DNA from: Microbacterium sp.
GTDB taxonomy: Bacteria > Actinomycetota > Actinomycetes > Actinomycetales > Microbacteriaceae
Assembly: GCA_003248845.1 (NCBI GenBank)
Contig: QFPD01000017.1
Span: 1 to 13,230, forward strand
Reading direction: 5' to 3'
DNA: 13,230 nucleotides
Shown: positions 1 to 5,606 of the stretch, piece by piece
How the letters are laid out: every line of letters starts with the position of its first letter
How positions within the stretch are numbered: position 1 is the first letter of the stretch
Translations under genes and position numbers: made by a program
Notes under the pieces: generated by a model
What the model was told of the DNA's origin: nothing
What the model saw: only the letters and a program-made list of their open reading frames with translations
Database searches by the model: none

Positions 1-22
1 ATCTTGGACAAGGGAGAGAACA

Positions 23-475
23 ATGGCCACTCATGACCCGTTCCGCGACCTCGACCGCCTCGCGGCGGGGCTCCTCGACACGCGACGCGGACCGCGCCGG
101 ATGCCGATGGACCTGTACCGCGACGGTGACCACTACGTGCTGACCGCCGATCTGCCGGGTATCGACCCGGGTTCGGTCGATGTGGACGTCGATGGTCAGC
201 TGCTGACCATCCGTGCCGAGCGCACTCTCAGCGAGGGCGAGGGCGTCAAGTGGATCACGCGGGAGCGTGAGGCCGCGAGCTTCCTCCGCCAGCTCAATCT
301 CGGCCAGGGCATCGACACCGACGGCATCGCCGCGACCTACAACAACGGTGTGCTGACGGTCACGATCCCCGTGAGCGAGAAGGCCAAGCCGCGCAAGGTG
401 CACGTCGTCTCCGACGCCGCGCCCACAGTGCAGGCGCGTGAGTCCACGTCGGAGCCGCAGCCGATCGACCAGTAA
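23..475 (+). CDS. Hsp20/alpha-crystallin family small heat-shock protein
   Basis: ATP-independent holdase chaperone that binds unfolding proteins in the cytoplasm and keeps them soluble for refolding by DnaK. The 150-residue product has a short N-terminal arm (residues 1-26), an alpha-crystallin domain at about 27-128 and a polar C-terminal tail. Diagnostic segments are MDLYRDGDHYVLTADLPGI near the domain start and YNNGVLTVTIPV at 106-117, the conserved A-x-x-x-N-G-V-L signature. RKVHV at 124-128 may serve as the final beta-strand. An AGGGAGA ribosome site at 11-17 sits five bases before the ATG, supporting this start. Only 22 bases lie upstream in the window, so promoter and any HspR or HrcA operator are not visible. 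A strong hairpin follows, so it is probably monocistronic. Family assignment is firm; which cellular stress induces it cannot be read here. Confidence 0.95.
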   Translation: MATHDPFRDLDRLAAGLLDTRRGPRRMPMDLYRDGDHYVLTADLPGIDPGSVDVDVDGQLLTIRAERTLSEGEGVKWITREREAASFLRQLNLGQGIDTDGIAATYNNGVLTVTIPVSEKAKPRKVHVVSDAAPTVQARESTSEPQPIDQ

Positions 476-485
476 GAAGACGCAG

Positions 486-529
486 CGAGAACGGGATGCC
501 GGGTTCACACCCTCGGCATCCCGTTCTCG
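486..529 (+). terminator. Hairpin terminator after the Hsp20 gene
   Basis: A perfect 16-bp stem (486-501 pairing with 514-529; arm CGAGAACGGGATGCCG) closes a 12-base loop and begins 10 bases after the Hsp20 stop. No clear T-run follows, which is common for actinobacterial intrinsic terminators. It separates the Hsp20 transcript from the promoter of the next gene. Confidence 0.85.
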
Positions 530-560
530 TCGTCTCCCACCGCGGAGCGCTCGGGGGTTC

Positions 561-574
561 TAGGCTGAGCGGCA
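561..574 (+). promoter_or_regulatory. Probable leaderless promoter -10 element (TAGGCT)
   Basis: TAGGCT at 561-566 is followed by exactly seven bases and then the ATG at 574, which places the expected transcription start at or next to the A of the start codon. No Shine-Dalgarno sequence precedes the ATG. The same layout recurs before the two genes that diverge around 2760-2808. The -35 region is not recognisable. Confidence 0.55.
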
Positions 575-867
575 TGTCATTCCAGGCGTACCTCGACAAC
601 AGCGAGGAGAAGACCGGTCGCACTCCGCGGCAGTTCATCGACGAGGCGGCGTCGCGCGGGTACGGCGCCGGCAACAAGGCGGGCGAGATCATCGCATGGC
701 TCGCCGAAGATTACGGCCTCGGACGCGGGCACGCCATGGCGCTCGTGCACGTCATCACGAAGGGGCCGAAGATCGACGCGAAGCACGTCGGCTCGGGCAC
801 GACGCATAGCGATGCGTCGGACACGCTGTGGCTGGAGGGCAAGGCGTCGAACCCGGCATCCGCATGA
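574..867 (+). CDS. DUF4287 domain-containing protein
   Basis: A 97-residue protein of the DUF4287 family, a small cytoplasmic family without a settled function. The N-terminal segment MSFQAYLDNSEEKTGRTP, then KAGEIIAWLAEDYGLGRGHA and MALVHVITKG, are the family's recognisable conserved stretches. The C-terminal 25 residues are polar and probably flexible. The open frame extends upstream to 496, but that extension would read through the Hsp20 terminator, lacks family similarity and lies before the TAGGCT promoter, so ATG 574 is chosen. Its stop overlaps the next gene's start as ATGA (864-867), so translation of the ABC ATPase is probably coupled to it. Whether that coupling reflects a shared function is unknown. 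Confidence 0.9.
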   Translation: MSFQAYLDNSEEKTGRTPRQFIDEAASRGYGAGNKAGEIIAWLAEDYGLGRGHAMALVHVITKGPKIDAKHVGSGTTHSDASDTLWLEGKASNPASA

Positions 868-1583
868 GTCCGACCGCCGTCGAGGTGCGGGGGCTGCGCG
901 TCCGGCGGGGCCGGACCGAGGTGTTCTCCGGGCTCGACGTCGCCATCCCGACGGGCTCGATCACGGGGCTGCTGGGCCCGTCCGGGTGCGGCAAGACGAC
1001 GCTTCTGCGCTCGATCGTCGGTGTGCAGCAGATCGCCGCGGGCACGGTGACGGTGCTGGGCGCTCCCGCCGGCAGTCGCGGTCTCCGTCGCCGGGTCGCC
1101 TATGACACGCAGGCCGCCTCGGTCTACTCGGATCTGACGGTGCGTCAGAACCTCCGCTATTTCGCACGCATTCTCGGGGCGCCGCGCGGCGACGTCGACC
1201 GAGTGATCCGCCAGGTCGGGCTGCAGGCACAGGCCGATCGGCTCGTCGGTGCGCTCTCGGGCGGACAGGAGAATCGCGTTTCGCTCGCCGTCGCGATGCT
1301 CGGCACGCCGGAGCTGATCGTCCTCGACGAGCCCACGGTGGGGCTGGACCCCGTCCTGCGCGCCGAGCTGTGGGACCTCTTCCGCGCGCTCGCCGACGCG
1401 GGCACGACGCTGCTCATCTCGAGCCACGTCATGGACGAGGCGCTGCGCTGCGACCGACTGCTCCTCCTTCGTGCGGGTCGTCTCATCGCCGACACGACGC
1501 CTGCGGGGCTGCTGGAGAGCACCGGTGCGTCCGATCCGGATGCCGCGTTCCTCGCCCTGATCCGACGCGAGGATGCCGCGTGA
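864..1583 (+). CDS. ABC transporter ATP-binding protein (ABC-2 / drug-exporter type)
   Basis: ATPase subunit of a two-gene exporter; 239 residues from the ATG at 864. Visible motifs in order: Walker A GPSGCGKT at 38-45, Q-loop glutamine near 83 (DTQ), a canonical LSGGQ signature at 131-135, Walker B LIVLDEP at 151-157 followed by a D-loop GLDP, and an H-loop histidine in SSHVMDEA at 187-193. All catalytic residues are present. The subfamily resembles the DrrA/CcmA-like ATPases paired with ABC-2 permeases in drug or lipid export. It is joined to the upstream DUF4287 gene by ATGA and to the downstream permease by GTGA, each a four-base overlap, so the three are almost certainly one operon. The in-frame extension to 828 overlaps the DUF4287 gene and is rejected. 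The substrate cannot be inferred from the sequence. Confidence 0.95.
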   Translation: MSPTAVEVRGLRVRRGRTEVFSGLDVAIPTGSITGLLGPSGCGKTTLLRSIVGVQQIAAGTVTVLGAPAGSRGLRRRVAYDTQAASVYSDLTVRQNLRYFARILGAPRGDVDRVIRQVGLQAQADRLVGALSGGQENRVSLAVAMLGTPELIVLDEPTVGLDPVLRAELWDLFRALADAGTTLLISSHVMDEALRCDRLLLLRAGRLIADTTPAGLLESTGASDPDAAFLALIRREDAA

Positions 1584-2314
1584 ACGGCGCGCGCACCCTC
1601 GCCACCGCAGGGCGGGTGCTGCGTCAGCTTGGACACGACCCGCGCTCGATCATCCTCATGCTCGTGGCACCGAGCCTGCTCGTCGGCCTCTTCGCCTGGC
1701 TGTTCAGCGATCAGGACGGCGTGTTCGACCGCGTCGGCGGCCCGATTCTCGCGCTCTTCCCCTTCGTCGTGATGTTCCTCATCACGTCGATCACGACCTT
1801 GCGCGAGCGTCGCAGCGGCACCCTCGAGCGGCTCATGACGACGCCGCTCGGCAAGGCGGACTTCATCGCCGGGTACGCGCTCGCGTTCGGGCTCATGGCC
1901 GTTCTTCAGGCGGTCGTGACGGTCGCCTTCGCGGTGCTCGTCTGCGGCCTCGACGTCGACGGGCCGCTCTGGCAGCTCGGCCTCGTCGCCGTCGTCGACG
2001 CCCTGCTCGGCACGGCGCTCGGTCTCCTCGCGAGCGCATTCGCGCGCACCGAATTCCAAGCGGTGCAGTTCATGCCGTTGCTGGTCTTCCCGCAGATCAT
2101 CCTCGGGGGTCTCTTCATGCCGCGTGATCAGATGCCCGACGTCCTGCACGCGATCAGCGACTGGCTCCCGCTCAGCCACGCGATCGATGCGGTGAACGCC
2201 GTCGCCACCGGCGCGGACGGGTGGGACCTGTGGCGGCCGCTTCTCATCGTCGCGGCTTTCGCCGTCGCCGCGCTCGTTCTCGCATCGCTCACGCTGCGTC
2301 GCCGCACGGCCTGA
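1580..2314 (+). CDS. ABC-2 type transporter permease
   Basis: Membrane subunit partnering the ATPase encoded just upstream; 244 residues from the GTG at 1580, which overlaps the ATPase stop. About six hydrophobic segments are visible: roughly 24-42, 55-75, 100-122, 131-154, 163-181 and 219-238. The segment RERRSGTLERLMTTPLGKAD at 75-94 is the typical coupling region of ABC-2/DrrB-like permeases, and the QIILGGLFMPRDQMP stretch at 172-186 and WLPLSHAIDAV at 195-205 fit the same family. A longer reading of this frame from 1370 would lie inside the ATPase gene and is discarded. The pair is most likely an exporter of a hydrophobic compound, but the cargo is unknown. Only 14 bases separate its stop from the stop of the convergent marR-like gene. 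Confidence 0.93.
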   Translation: MNGARTLATAGRVLRQLGHDPRSIILMLVAPSLLVGLFAWLFSDQDGVFDRVGGPILALFPFVVMFLITSITTLRERRSGTLERLMTTPLGKADFIAGYALAFGLMAVLQAVVTVAFAVLVCGLDVDGPLWQLGLVAVVDALLGTALGLLASAFARTEFQAVQFMPLLVFPQIILGGLFMPRDQMPDVLHAISDWLPLSHAIDAVNAVATGADGWDLWRPLLIVAAFAVAALVLASLTLRRRTA

Positions 2315-2328
2315 GGCCGGACGTCGGA

Positions 2329-2757
2329 TCAGCAGCCGCGCAGCTTCGTCGCGAGCGACTGCAGCTGGCTGAGTTCGGCGTCGCTCAGCACCGACATCCG
2401 GTCGGCGATCGATCGGCCATGCGCGGAGGCGACGCGCCGGAACGCGGCGATCCCCTCGTCGGTCGCGCGCAGGATCGCGCCGCGGCCGTCCTGCGGGTCG
2501 GGGCACTTGGCGAGGAGGCCGCGGGCGACCATGCGATCCACGAGCCGCGAGACGCTCGGCTGGCTGATGAGCATGTTCGCCGTCACATCGCGCAGGCGAG
2601 CCGTCGCGGACTCGCCACGCGTGACGGTCAGCAGCACGTCGTACTCCGCCTGCGTGAGGTCGGTCTCGGAGAAGTCGGTGCTGATCTCGCGGAACACCTC
2701 GTGCTGCGCGCGGAACAGGCTCTCCCACGCGGCGACGGCGAGGCGGCGATCGGTCAT
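2329..2757 (-). CDS. MarR family transcriptional regulator
   Basis: Winged helix-turn-helix DNA-binding dimer of 142 residues. The recognition helix region reads ISQPSVSRLVDRMVARGLL (about 64-82), and the wing PDPQDGRGAILRATDEG (86-102) carries the family's D-x-R-G signature as DGRG. Flanking helices at 1-45 and 104-140 would form the dimer interface. It has two cysteines (85 and 142), but no known redox arrangement is evident. A GTG at 2766 could extend it by three codons, but that GTG lies inside the likely -10 box, so ATG 2757 is preferred. It is convergent with the ABC exporter and divergent from the DUF2207 gene. It may regulate the exporter or its divergent neighbour; both are inferences from position only. 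No operator palindrome was recognised. Confidence 0.93.
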   Translation of the reverse strand: MTDRRLAVAAWESLFRAQHEVFREISTDFSETDLTQAEYDVLLTVTRGESATARLRDVTANMLISQPSVSRLVDRMVARGLLAKCPDPQDGRGAILRATDEGIAAFRRVASAHGRSIADRMSVLSDAELSQLQSLATKLRGC

Positions 2758-2770
2758 GGCGTCCACTGTA
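2757..2770 (-). promoter_or_regulatory. Probable leaderless promoter of the marR-like gene (TACAGT)
   Basis: Read on the minus strand, TACAGT occupies 2770-2765, then seven bases, then the ATG at 2757. This is the same spacing as at 561-574 and 2795-2808. It argues for initiation at the ATG itself and against the GTG at 2766. It is only 24 bases from the -10 box of the divergent gene, so the two promoters would interfere. Confidence 0.5.
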
Positions 2771-2794
2771 GTGCGCGGCGCCGACAGGGCGTCC

Positions 2795-2808
2795 TAGGGT
2801 GGGGGGCA
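2795..2808 (+). promoter_or_regulatory. Probable leaderless promoter of the DUF2207 gene (TAGGGT)
   Basis: TAGGGT at 2795-2800 is followed by seven G-rich bases and the ATG at 2808. A transcription start seven bases below the -10 box would fall on or beside the start codon. The G-run before the ATG could alternatively act as a ribosome site, so leaderless initiation is probable rather than certain. Confidence 0.5.
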
Positions 2809-4682
2809 TGACCCGATCCCGCCTGCGAGCGTCCCCTGCCGGCACGCTCGCGACGCCGCTCGCGAAGCTCGCCGCGGGGTTCGCCGCGACGTTGATCGTT
2901 GCGTTCGTGGTCGCTCTGATCTCGCCGATGACGGCGTCCGCGGCATTCGTGGACCGGCCCCGCACGGCCGTCTCCGGTGACGTCGACGACTTCACATTCG
3001 ACTCGTTCGACGCCGACTACACCCTCACCCGCGCCGATGACGACACGAGTCGGCTCGAGGTCGTCGAGACGATCGTCGCCGTCTTCCCCGAGAGCGACCA
3101 GAACCGCGGCATCCGCCGCCTCGTCCCCGACACCTACAATGGGCAGCCGCTCCACCCGCAGCTGCAGTCGGTGACCGACGAGAACGGTGTGCCGCGCGAG
3201 AGCGAGACGGAGGATGTCGACGGAGCGCTCTCGATCGTCTCGCGCGCCGACTCGTACGTGCACGGACGCCAGACGTATGTGATCTCGTACACACTCGAGA
3301 ACGTGACGTGGGACTTCCCCGACACCGGGCTGGAGTTCTACTGGGACGTCAACGGCGTCGACTGGGCCCAGCCGTTCGGCGCGGTCACGGCGCGCCTCCA
3401 CCTGGACGCGGGCCTCGCGTCCGCTCTCACGGGCGAGATGGCGTGCTATCAAGGCGGCCAGGCGGCGTCGGAAGCCTGCGCTTCGATCACCTCCCAGACA
3501 GTCCCGGACGGAGGTGTCGTCATCACGGCATCGGCCGGGGCGCTGGCCCCGCACCAGACGCTCACGATGTCGGTGGGGTTCGTGCCGGGGACCTTCGCGC
3601 TGTTCGACGACAACTACTTCGATTCGCCGTTCGGATGGATCCAGGGCGTCGGCGTGCTCGGTGTGGTCGGCGCGGGCGCGCTCGCGATCCGCGCGCGGAG
3701 GCGCCCGCTCGCCGATGATCCCGGGCGTCCGACGATCATCGCCGAATACGATCCGCCGTCGAACGTCGATGCCTTGGAGAGCGCTGTGCTTCTCGGCAAG
3801 CGCGACAAGGCCGTCGCGGCGGAGATCCTCGAGCAGGCCGTGTCCGGCTCGATCCGCATCGTCGAGGGCGATCGCACCTGGACGGGCAAGACGAAGCTCG
3901 TCGCGGAGCTGGTCGACCCGGCGCGCGCCGACGCCGACGGTCACGTTCTGCTGCAGGCGCTGTTCCCGAGCGGGATGCCGGGAGAGCGCTACGAGTTCGG
4001 AAAGCAGGATTCGCGACTTGCGTCGCGCGTGCAGAAGCTGCTCTCGATGGCCGACAAGGAGCTCACGGCACGAGGCCTGCGCAAGGCCGTGCCCGCGGGG
4101 TCACGGGCGTGGCCGATCGTCGTCGCCCTCATCGCGGGCGCCGTCGTGGTCTTCTCGGGAGTTCTCATGCTCTCTGCGGGTATCGGCGGATTCGTACCGG
4201 TCGCTCTCATCGCAGCGGCGGCGGTCATCGTGGTCGTCGTGGTCGGTCTCGTCGCACGGAGGCCGCTCTCGGCCGCGGGCGCCGAGACGCGGGATCACCT
4301 CACGGGGCTCGAGGAGTTCATCGCGTGGGCCGAGGCCGACCGGATCCGCATGCTCCAATCCCCGTCCGGCGCGGAGCGCGTGACGGTGGACGTGAACGAC
4401 CCACGGCAGAAGCTCGCGCTCTACGAGAAGCTGCTGCCATACGCGGTCGTGTTCGGGCAGGAGAAGGCGTGGTCGCGCGAGCTCGCCGTCCTCTACACGG
4501 CCGTCGGCGCGACCGGGCCGTATTGGTATTACGGCACCGGGCCGTTCGACGCCGCATCGTTCTCGTCGGGCATCGCGGGGCTGTCTGCCGCGGCATCCAG
4601 CTCGTCGTCCACCTCCGGTGGATCGTCGGGCGGCGGCTCCGCCGGTGGTGGCGGTGGGGGAGGCGGAGGAGGCGGCGTCTGA
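2808..4682 (+). CDS. DUF2207 domain-containing secreted/membrane protein
   Basis: A 624-residue predicted membrane protein of the DUF2207 family, whose function is not established. A signal peptide covers about 1-46, ending in MTASA. The extracytoplasmic domain (about 50-275) begins DFTFDSFDADYTLTRADDDT and contains FPESDQNRGIRRLVPD, a hallmark of the family. A first transmembrane segment lies near 278-298, followed by a cytoplasmic region. Two more hydrophobic segments lie near 435-458 and 464-484, the second rich in valine. The C-terminal tail is serine/glycine-rich and finishes in a run of about eleven glycines, a common ending in this family. A GTG three codons upstream (2799) overlaps the -10 box and is less likely. 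The stop is two bases from the stop of the opposing gene. The role is unknown; a cell-envelope function is an inference from topology only. Confidence 0.92.
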   Translation: MTRSRLRASPAGTLATPLAKLAAGFAATLIVAFVVALISPMTASAAFVDRPRTAVSGDVDDFTFDSFDADYTLTRADDDTSRLEVVETIVAVFPESDQNRGIRRLVPDTYNGQPLHPQLQSVTDENGVPRESETEDVDGALSIVSRADSYVHGRQTYVISYTLENVTWDFPDTGLEFYWDVNGVDWAQPFGAVTARLHLDAGLASALTGEMACYQGGQAASEACASITSQTVPDGGVVITASAGALAPHQTLTMSVGFVPGTFALFDDNYFDSPFGWIQGVGVLGVVGAGALAIRARRRPLADDPGRPTIIAEYDPPSNVDALESAVLLGKRDKAVAAEILEQAVSGSIRIVEGDRTWTGKTKLVAELVDPARADADGHVLLQALFPSGMPGERYEFGKQDSRLASRVQKLLSMADKELTARGLRKAVPAGSRAWPIVVALIAGAVVVFSGVLMLSAGIGGFVPVALIAAAAVIVVVVVGLVARRPLSAAGAETRDHLTGLEEFIAWAEADRIRMLQSPSGAERVTVDVNDPRQKLALYEKLLPYAVVFGQEKAWSRELAVLYTAVGATGPYWYYGTGPFDAASFSSGIAGLSAAASSSSSTSGGSSGGGSAGGGGGGGGGGGV

Positions 4683-4693
4683 CGTCAGCCGCC
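4671..4693. terminator. Small inverted repeat spanning two convergent stop codons (weak terminator candidate)
   Basis: GGCGGC at 4671-4676 and GCCGCC at 4688-4693 could pair around an 11-base loop that contains the palindrome TGACGTCA with both stop codons. The stem is only six base pairs, partly imposed by glycine codons, so a true terminator role is doubtful. Confidence 0.25.
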
Positions 4694-5005
4694 GGAGCCG
4701 TCTCCTGGCTCGAGGATCGCGCGGAGCGTCGCGCGATCGATCGGGGAGGCCAGCCCGTCGACCGTCTCGGTGAGCGCGAAAGCGAGTCCGTGCTCGTCGA
4801 GGAACGCGATCGTCTTCTCGAGGCGCGGTGCGGCGGTGATGTGCTCGGCGCCGAATAGCGCCGCGGTGAACAGCGGTGCGCCGTCGCGGATCGCGTGCCG
4901 AAGTTCGACCGTCGAGCGCCCGGTGATGCGGTAGATCGCCTGCAGCGCTGCGCTCGGCAGGTCGGGGGAGCCGTCGAGGGTGAGCGAAATCGCGAGGTCG
5001 GTCAT
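4685..5005 (-). CDS. Small protein with a ribosomal L7/L12 C-terminal-like domain
   Basis: A 106-residue protein, not recognised as a named family. Residues 12-80 show a pattern like the L7/L12 C-terminal domain: a helix with AALQAIYRITGRS, then VELRHAIRDGAP, then LEKTIAFLDEHGLAFALTE. This resembles the ribosomal K-AVR-ATG / EAKDLVE-AP / LKKALEEAGA layout. Small free-standing proteins with such a domain exist in bacteria, but their function is not known to me. The match is by eye and tentative. ATG 5005 is chosen because the in-frame extension to TTG 5101 would be translated from the hairpin at 5042-5073 and looks non-coding. The gene is convergent with the DUF2207 gene. Its upstream region carries a terminator-like hairpin and a possible promoter, so expression may be controlled by attenuation. 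Confidence 0.7.
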   Translation of the reverse strand: MTDLAISLTLDGSPDLPSAALQAIYRITGRSTVELRHAIRDGAPLFTAALFGAEHITAAPRLEKTIAFLDEHGLAFALTETVDGLASPIDRATLRAILEPGDGSGG

Positions 5006-5041
5006 GCCACCAGTCCACCACAGCGCGCCCCGGACAGAGTG

Positions 5042-5073
5042 AGGGCCGGTCGGAGAGGCATCCGACCGGCCCT
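5042..5073 (-). terminator. Terminator-like hairpin upstream of the L7/L12-like gene
   Basis: A perfect 13-bp stem (5042-5054 with 5061-5073; arm AGGGCCGGTCGGA) with loop GAGGCA. No gene on either strand ends nearby, so if it is a terminator it must end a short RNA or act as an attenuator 37 bases before the start codon at 5005. A T-rich tail is not clear on either strand. Confidence 0.6.
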
Positions 5074-5144
5074 TGTCCCTTGCACCAAGAGTGTCCTGCA
5101 ATCACATGTCGGTAGCTGCCACAGCAAAACAACTACCGTGCAAG
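5042..5144 (-). ncRNA. Candidate small RNA or attenuated leader upstream of the L7/L12-like gene
   Basis: On the minus strand a possible promoter (TTGTGG at 5175-5170, 16-base spacer, TATAGA at 5153-5148) is followed by sequence that can fold. CTTGCAC (5144-5138) pairs with GTGCAAG (5085-5079), enclosing a 9-bp hairpin with one G-U pair (5138-5130 with 5118-5110). A 13-bp perfect stem with a six-base loop (5073-5061 with 5054-5042) follows directly and looks like an intrinsic terminator. The predicted transcript would be about 100 bases. The outer stem and the small hairpin share base 5138, and the expected start site is near 5141, so the outer stem may be partial. It could be an independent sRNA, or a leader controlling the gene that starts at 5005. 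No Rfam family is recognised. Confidence 0.4.
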
Positions 5145-5147
5145 CAC

Positions 5148-5191
5148 TCTATAACGGCCAGATAACGGTCCACAAGGGTTCGTCGTTATCT
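5148..5191 (-). promoter_or_regulatory. Candidate promoter with flanking spaced inverted repeat
   Basis: TATAGA (5153-5148) and TTGTGG (5175-5170) on the minus strand are separated by 16 bases. The -35 box lies between the two arms of an exact inverted repeat, AGATAACG (5160-5167) and CGTTATCT (5184-5191), with 16 bases between arms. A further ATAACGG copy occurs at 5151-5157. This arrangement suggests an operator for an unknown regulator, though repeats of eight bases can arise by chance in low-GC sequence. Confidence 0.35.
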
Positions 5192-5298
5192 TTTCGTGAT
5201 TCTTATCGCATCCATAGGTTCGGCTTCGCGACCGACACGTCGACTCCCGGCTGTCGCCGACCCGGCACCCGCGAAGCCAGGCTTTCTCGCCGGACGCA

Positions 5299-5332
5299 CG
5301 AATGCCCCCGTTCTGGGATACGGGGGCATTCG
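5299..5332 (-). terminator. Hairpin terminator of the csbD-like gene
   Basis: A perfect 13-bp stem (5299-5311 with 5320-5332; arm CGAATGCCCCCGT) and an eight-base loop, starting 16 bases beyond the stop codon of the CsbD-like gene on the minus strand. It isolates that gene from the region at 5006-5298. Confidence 0.85.
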
Positions 5333-5348
5333 GGCGTTGCGGAGCTGC

Positions 5349-5519
5349 TTACTTGAAGGCATCCTTCACGTCTTCGCCTGCCTTCTTGACGTGCGCCTTC
5401 GCCTGGTCGGCCTTGCCCTCGGCTTCGAGCTTCTCGTTGTGGGTCGCTTTGCCGACCCCCTCCTTGACCTTGCCGCCGAGGTCTTCGGCCGCGTTCTTGA
5501 TCTTGTCGTCGAGTCCCAT
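5349..5519 (-). CDS. CsbD family stress-response protein
   Basis: A 56-residue hydrophilic, lysine/glutamate/alanine-rich protein. It begins MGLDDKIKNAAEDLGGKVKE and continues with GVGKATHNEKLEAEGKADQA, the two conserved stretches of the CsbD-like family; DQAKAHVKKAGEDVKDAFK forms the C-terminus. Family members are small, probably helical or disordered, and are general-stress proteins (sigma-B dependent in Bacillus subtilis); their molecular role is unknown. A good ribosome site, AGGGGAA, lies just before the ATG at 5519. A possible promoter is TTGACG (minus strand 5571-5566) with a weak TCTACT 19 bases on. The 87-base gap to the upstream same-strand gene and a downstream hairpin suggest a monocistronic unit. 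Confidence 0.9.
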   Translation of the reverse strand: MGLDDKIKNAAEDLGGKVKEGVGKATHNEKLEAEGKADQAKAHVKKAGEDVKDAFK

Positions 5520-5565
5520 CAGGTTCCCCTCTCTCTCGCCAGTAGACCGACGCTAACGTCGTCGC

Positions 5566-5590
5566 CGTCAACCGAGCGAGGGGGTTGACG
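5566..5590 (-). terminator. Weak hairpin after the MRF-like gene
   Basis: CGTCAACC (5566-5573) pairs with GGTTGACG (5583-5590) around a nine-base loop, 16 bases past the stop of the MRF-like gene. The eight-bp stem also contains the TTGACG that could be the -35 box of the csbD promoter, so either role is possible. Confidence 0.35.
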
Positions 5591-5606
5591 CGAAGCCTCG
5601 GTCGTT

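Larger units (their letters stand above)
5006..5348. other. Gene-free 343-base region with low-GC core and several inverted repeats
   Basis: No convincing coding frame occupies this stretch. From the small-gene side it holds a 13-bp hairpin (5042-5073) and a folded segment (5079-5144). A low-GC core lies at about 5085-5215, with repeated ATAACGG and the spaced repeat AGATAACG/CGTTATCT (5160-5191). After that come a 9-bp inverted repeat with 39-base spacing (5222-5230 and 5270-5278, arm GGCTTCGCG) and the csbD-side terminator (5299-5332). The low GC contrasts sharply with both flanks. It looks like a regulatory or RNA-encoding region rather than decayed coding sequence. No tRNA, transposon end or riboswitch that I know was recognised. 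Confidence 0.6.

Noticed and set aside
1..22. An HspR (HAIR) operator before the Hsp20 gene
   Set aside because: CTTGGACAAG is only loosely similar and the necessary upstream sequence is outside the window.
496..573. Upstream extension of the DUF4287 protein
   Set aside because: It would be translated from the Hsp20 terminator hairpin and lies upstream of the TAGGCT promoter; family similarity begins at 574.
1157..2995. A 612-codon open frame on the minus strand
   Set aside because: It is antisense to the ABC exporter, marR and DUF2207 genes, has arginine-rich low-complexity composition and no recognisable domain; it is a by-product of high GC.
5005..5101. A longer L7/L12-like protein starting at TTG 5101
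   Set aside because: The added residues are encoded by the perfect 13-bp hairpin, show no domain character, and a normal ATG is available at 5005.
5085..5215. A tRNA, phage attachment site or transposon end in the low-GC patch
   Set aside because: No cloverleaf, no conserved T-loop in the right context, no integrase or transposase nearby and no flanking direct repeats.
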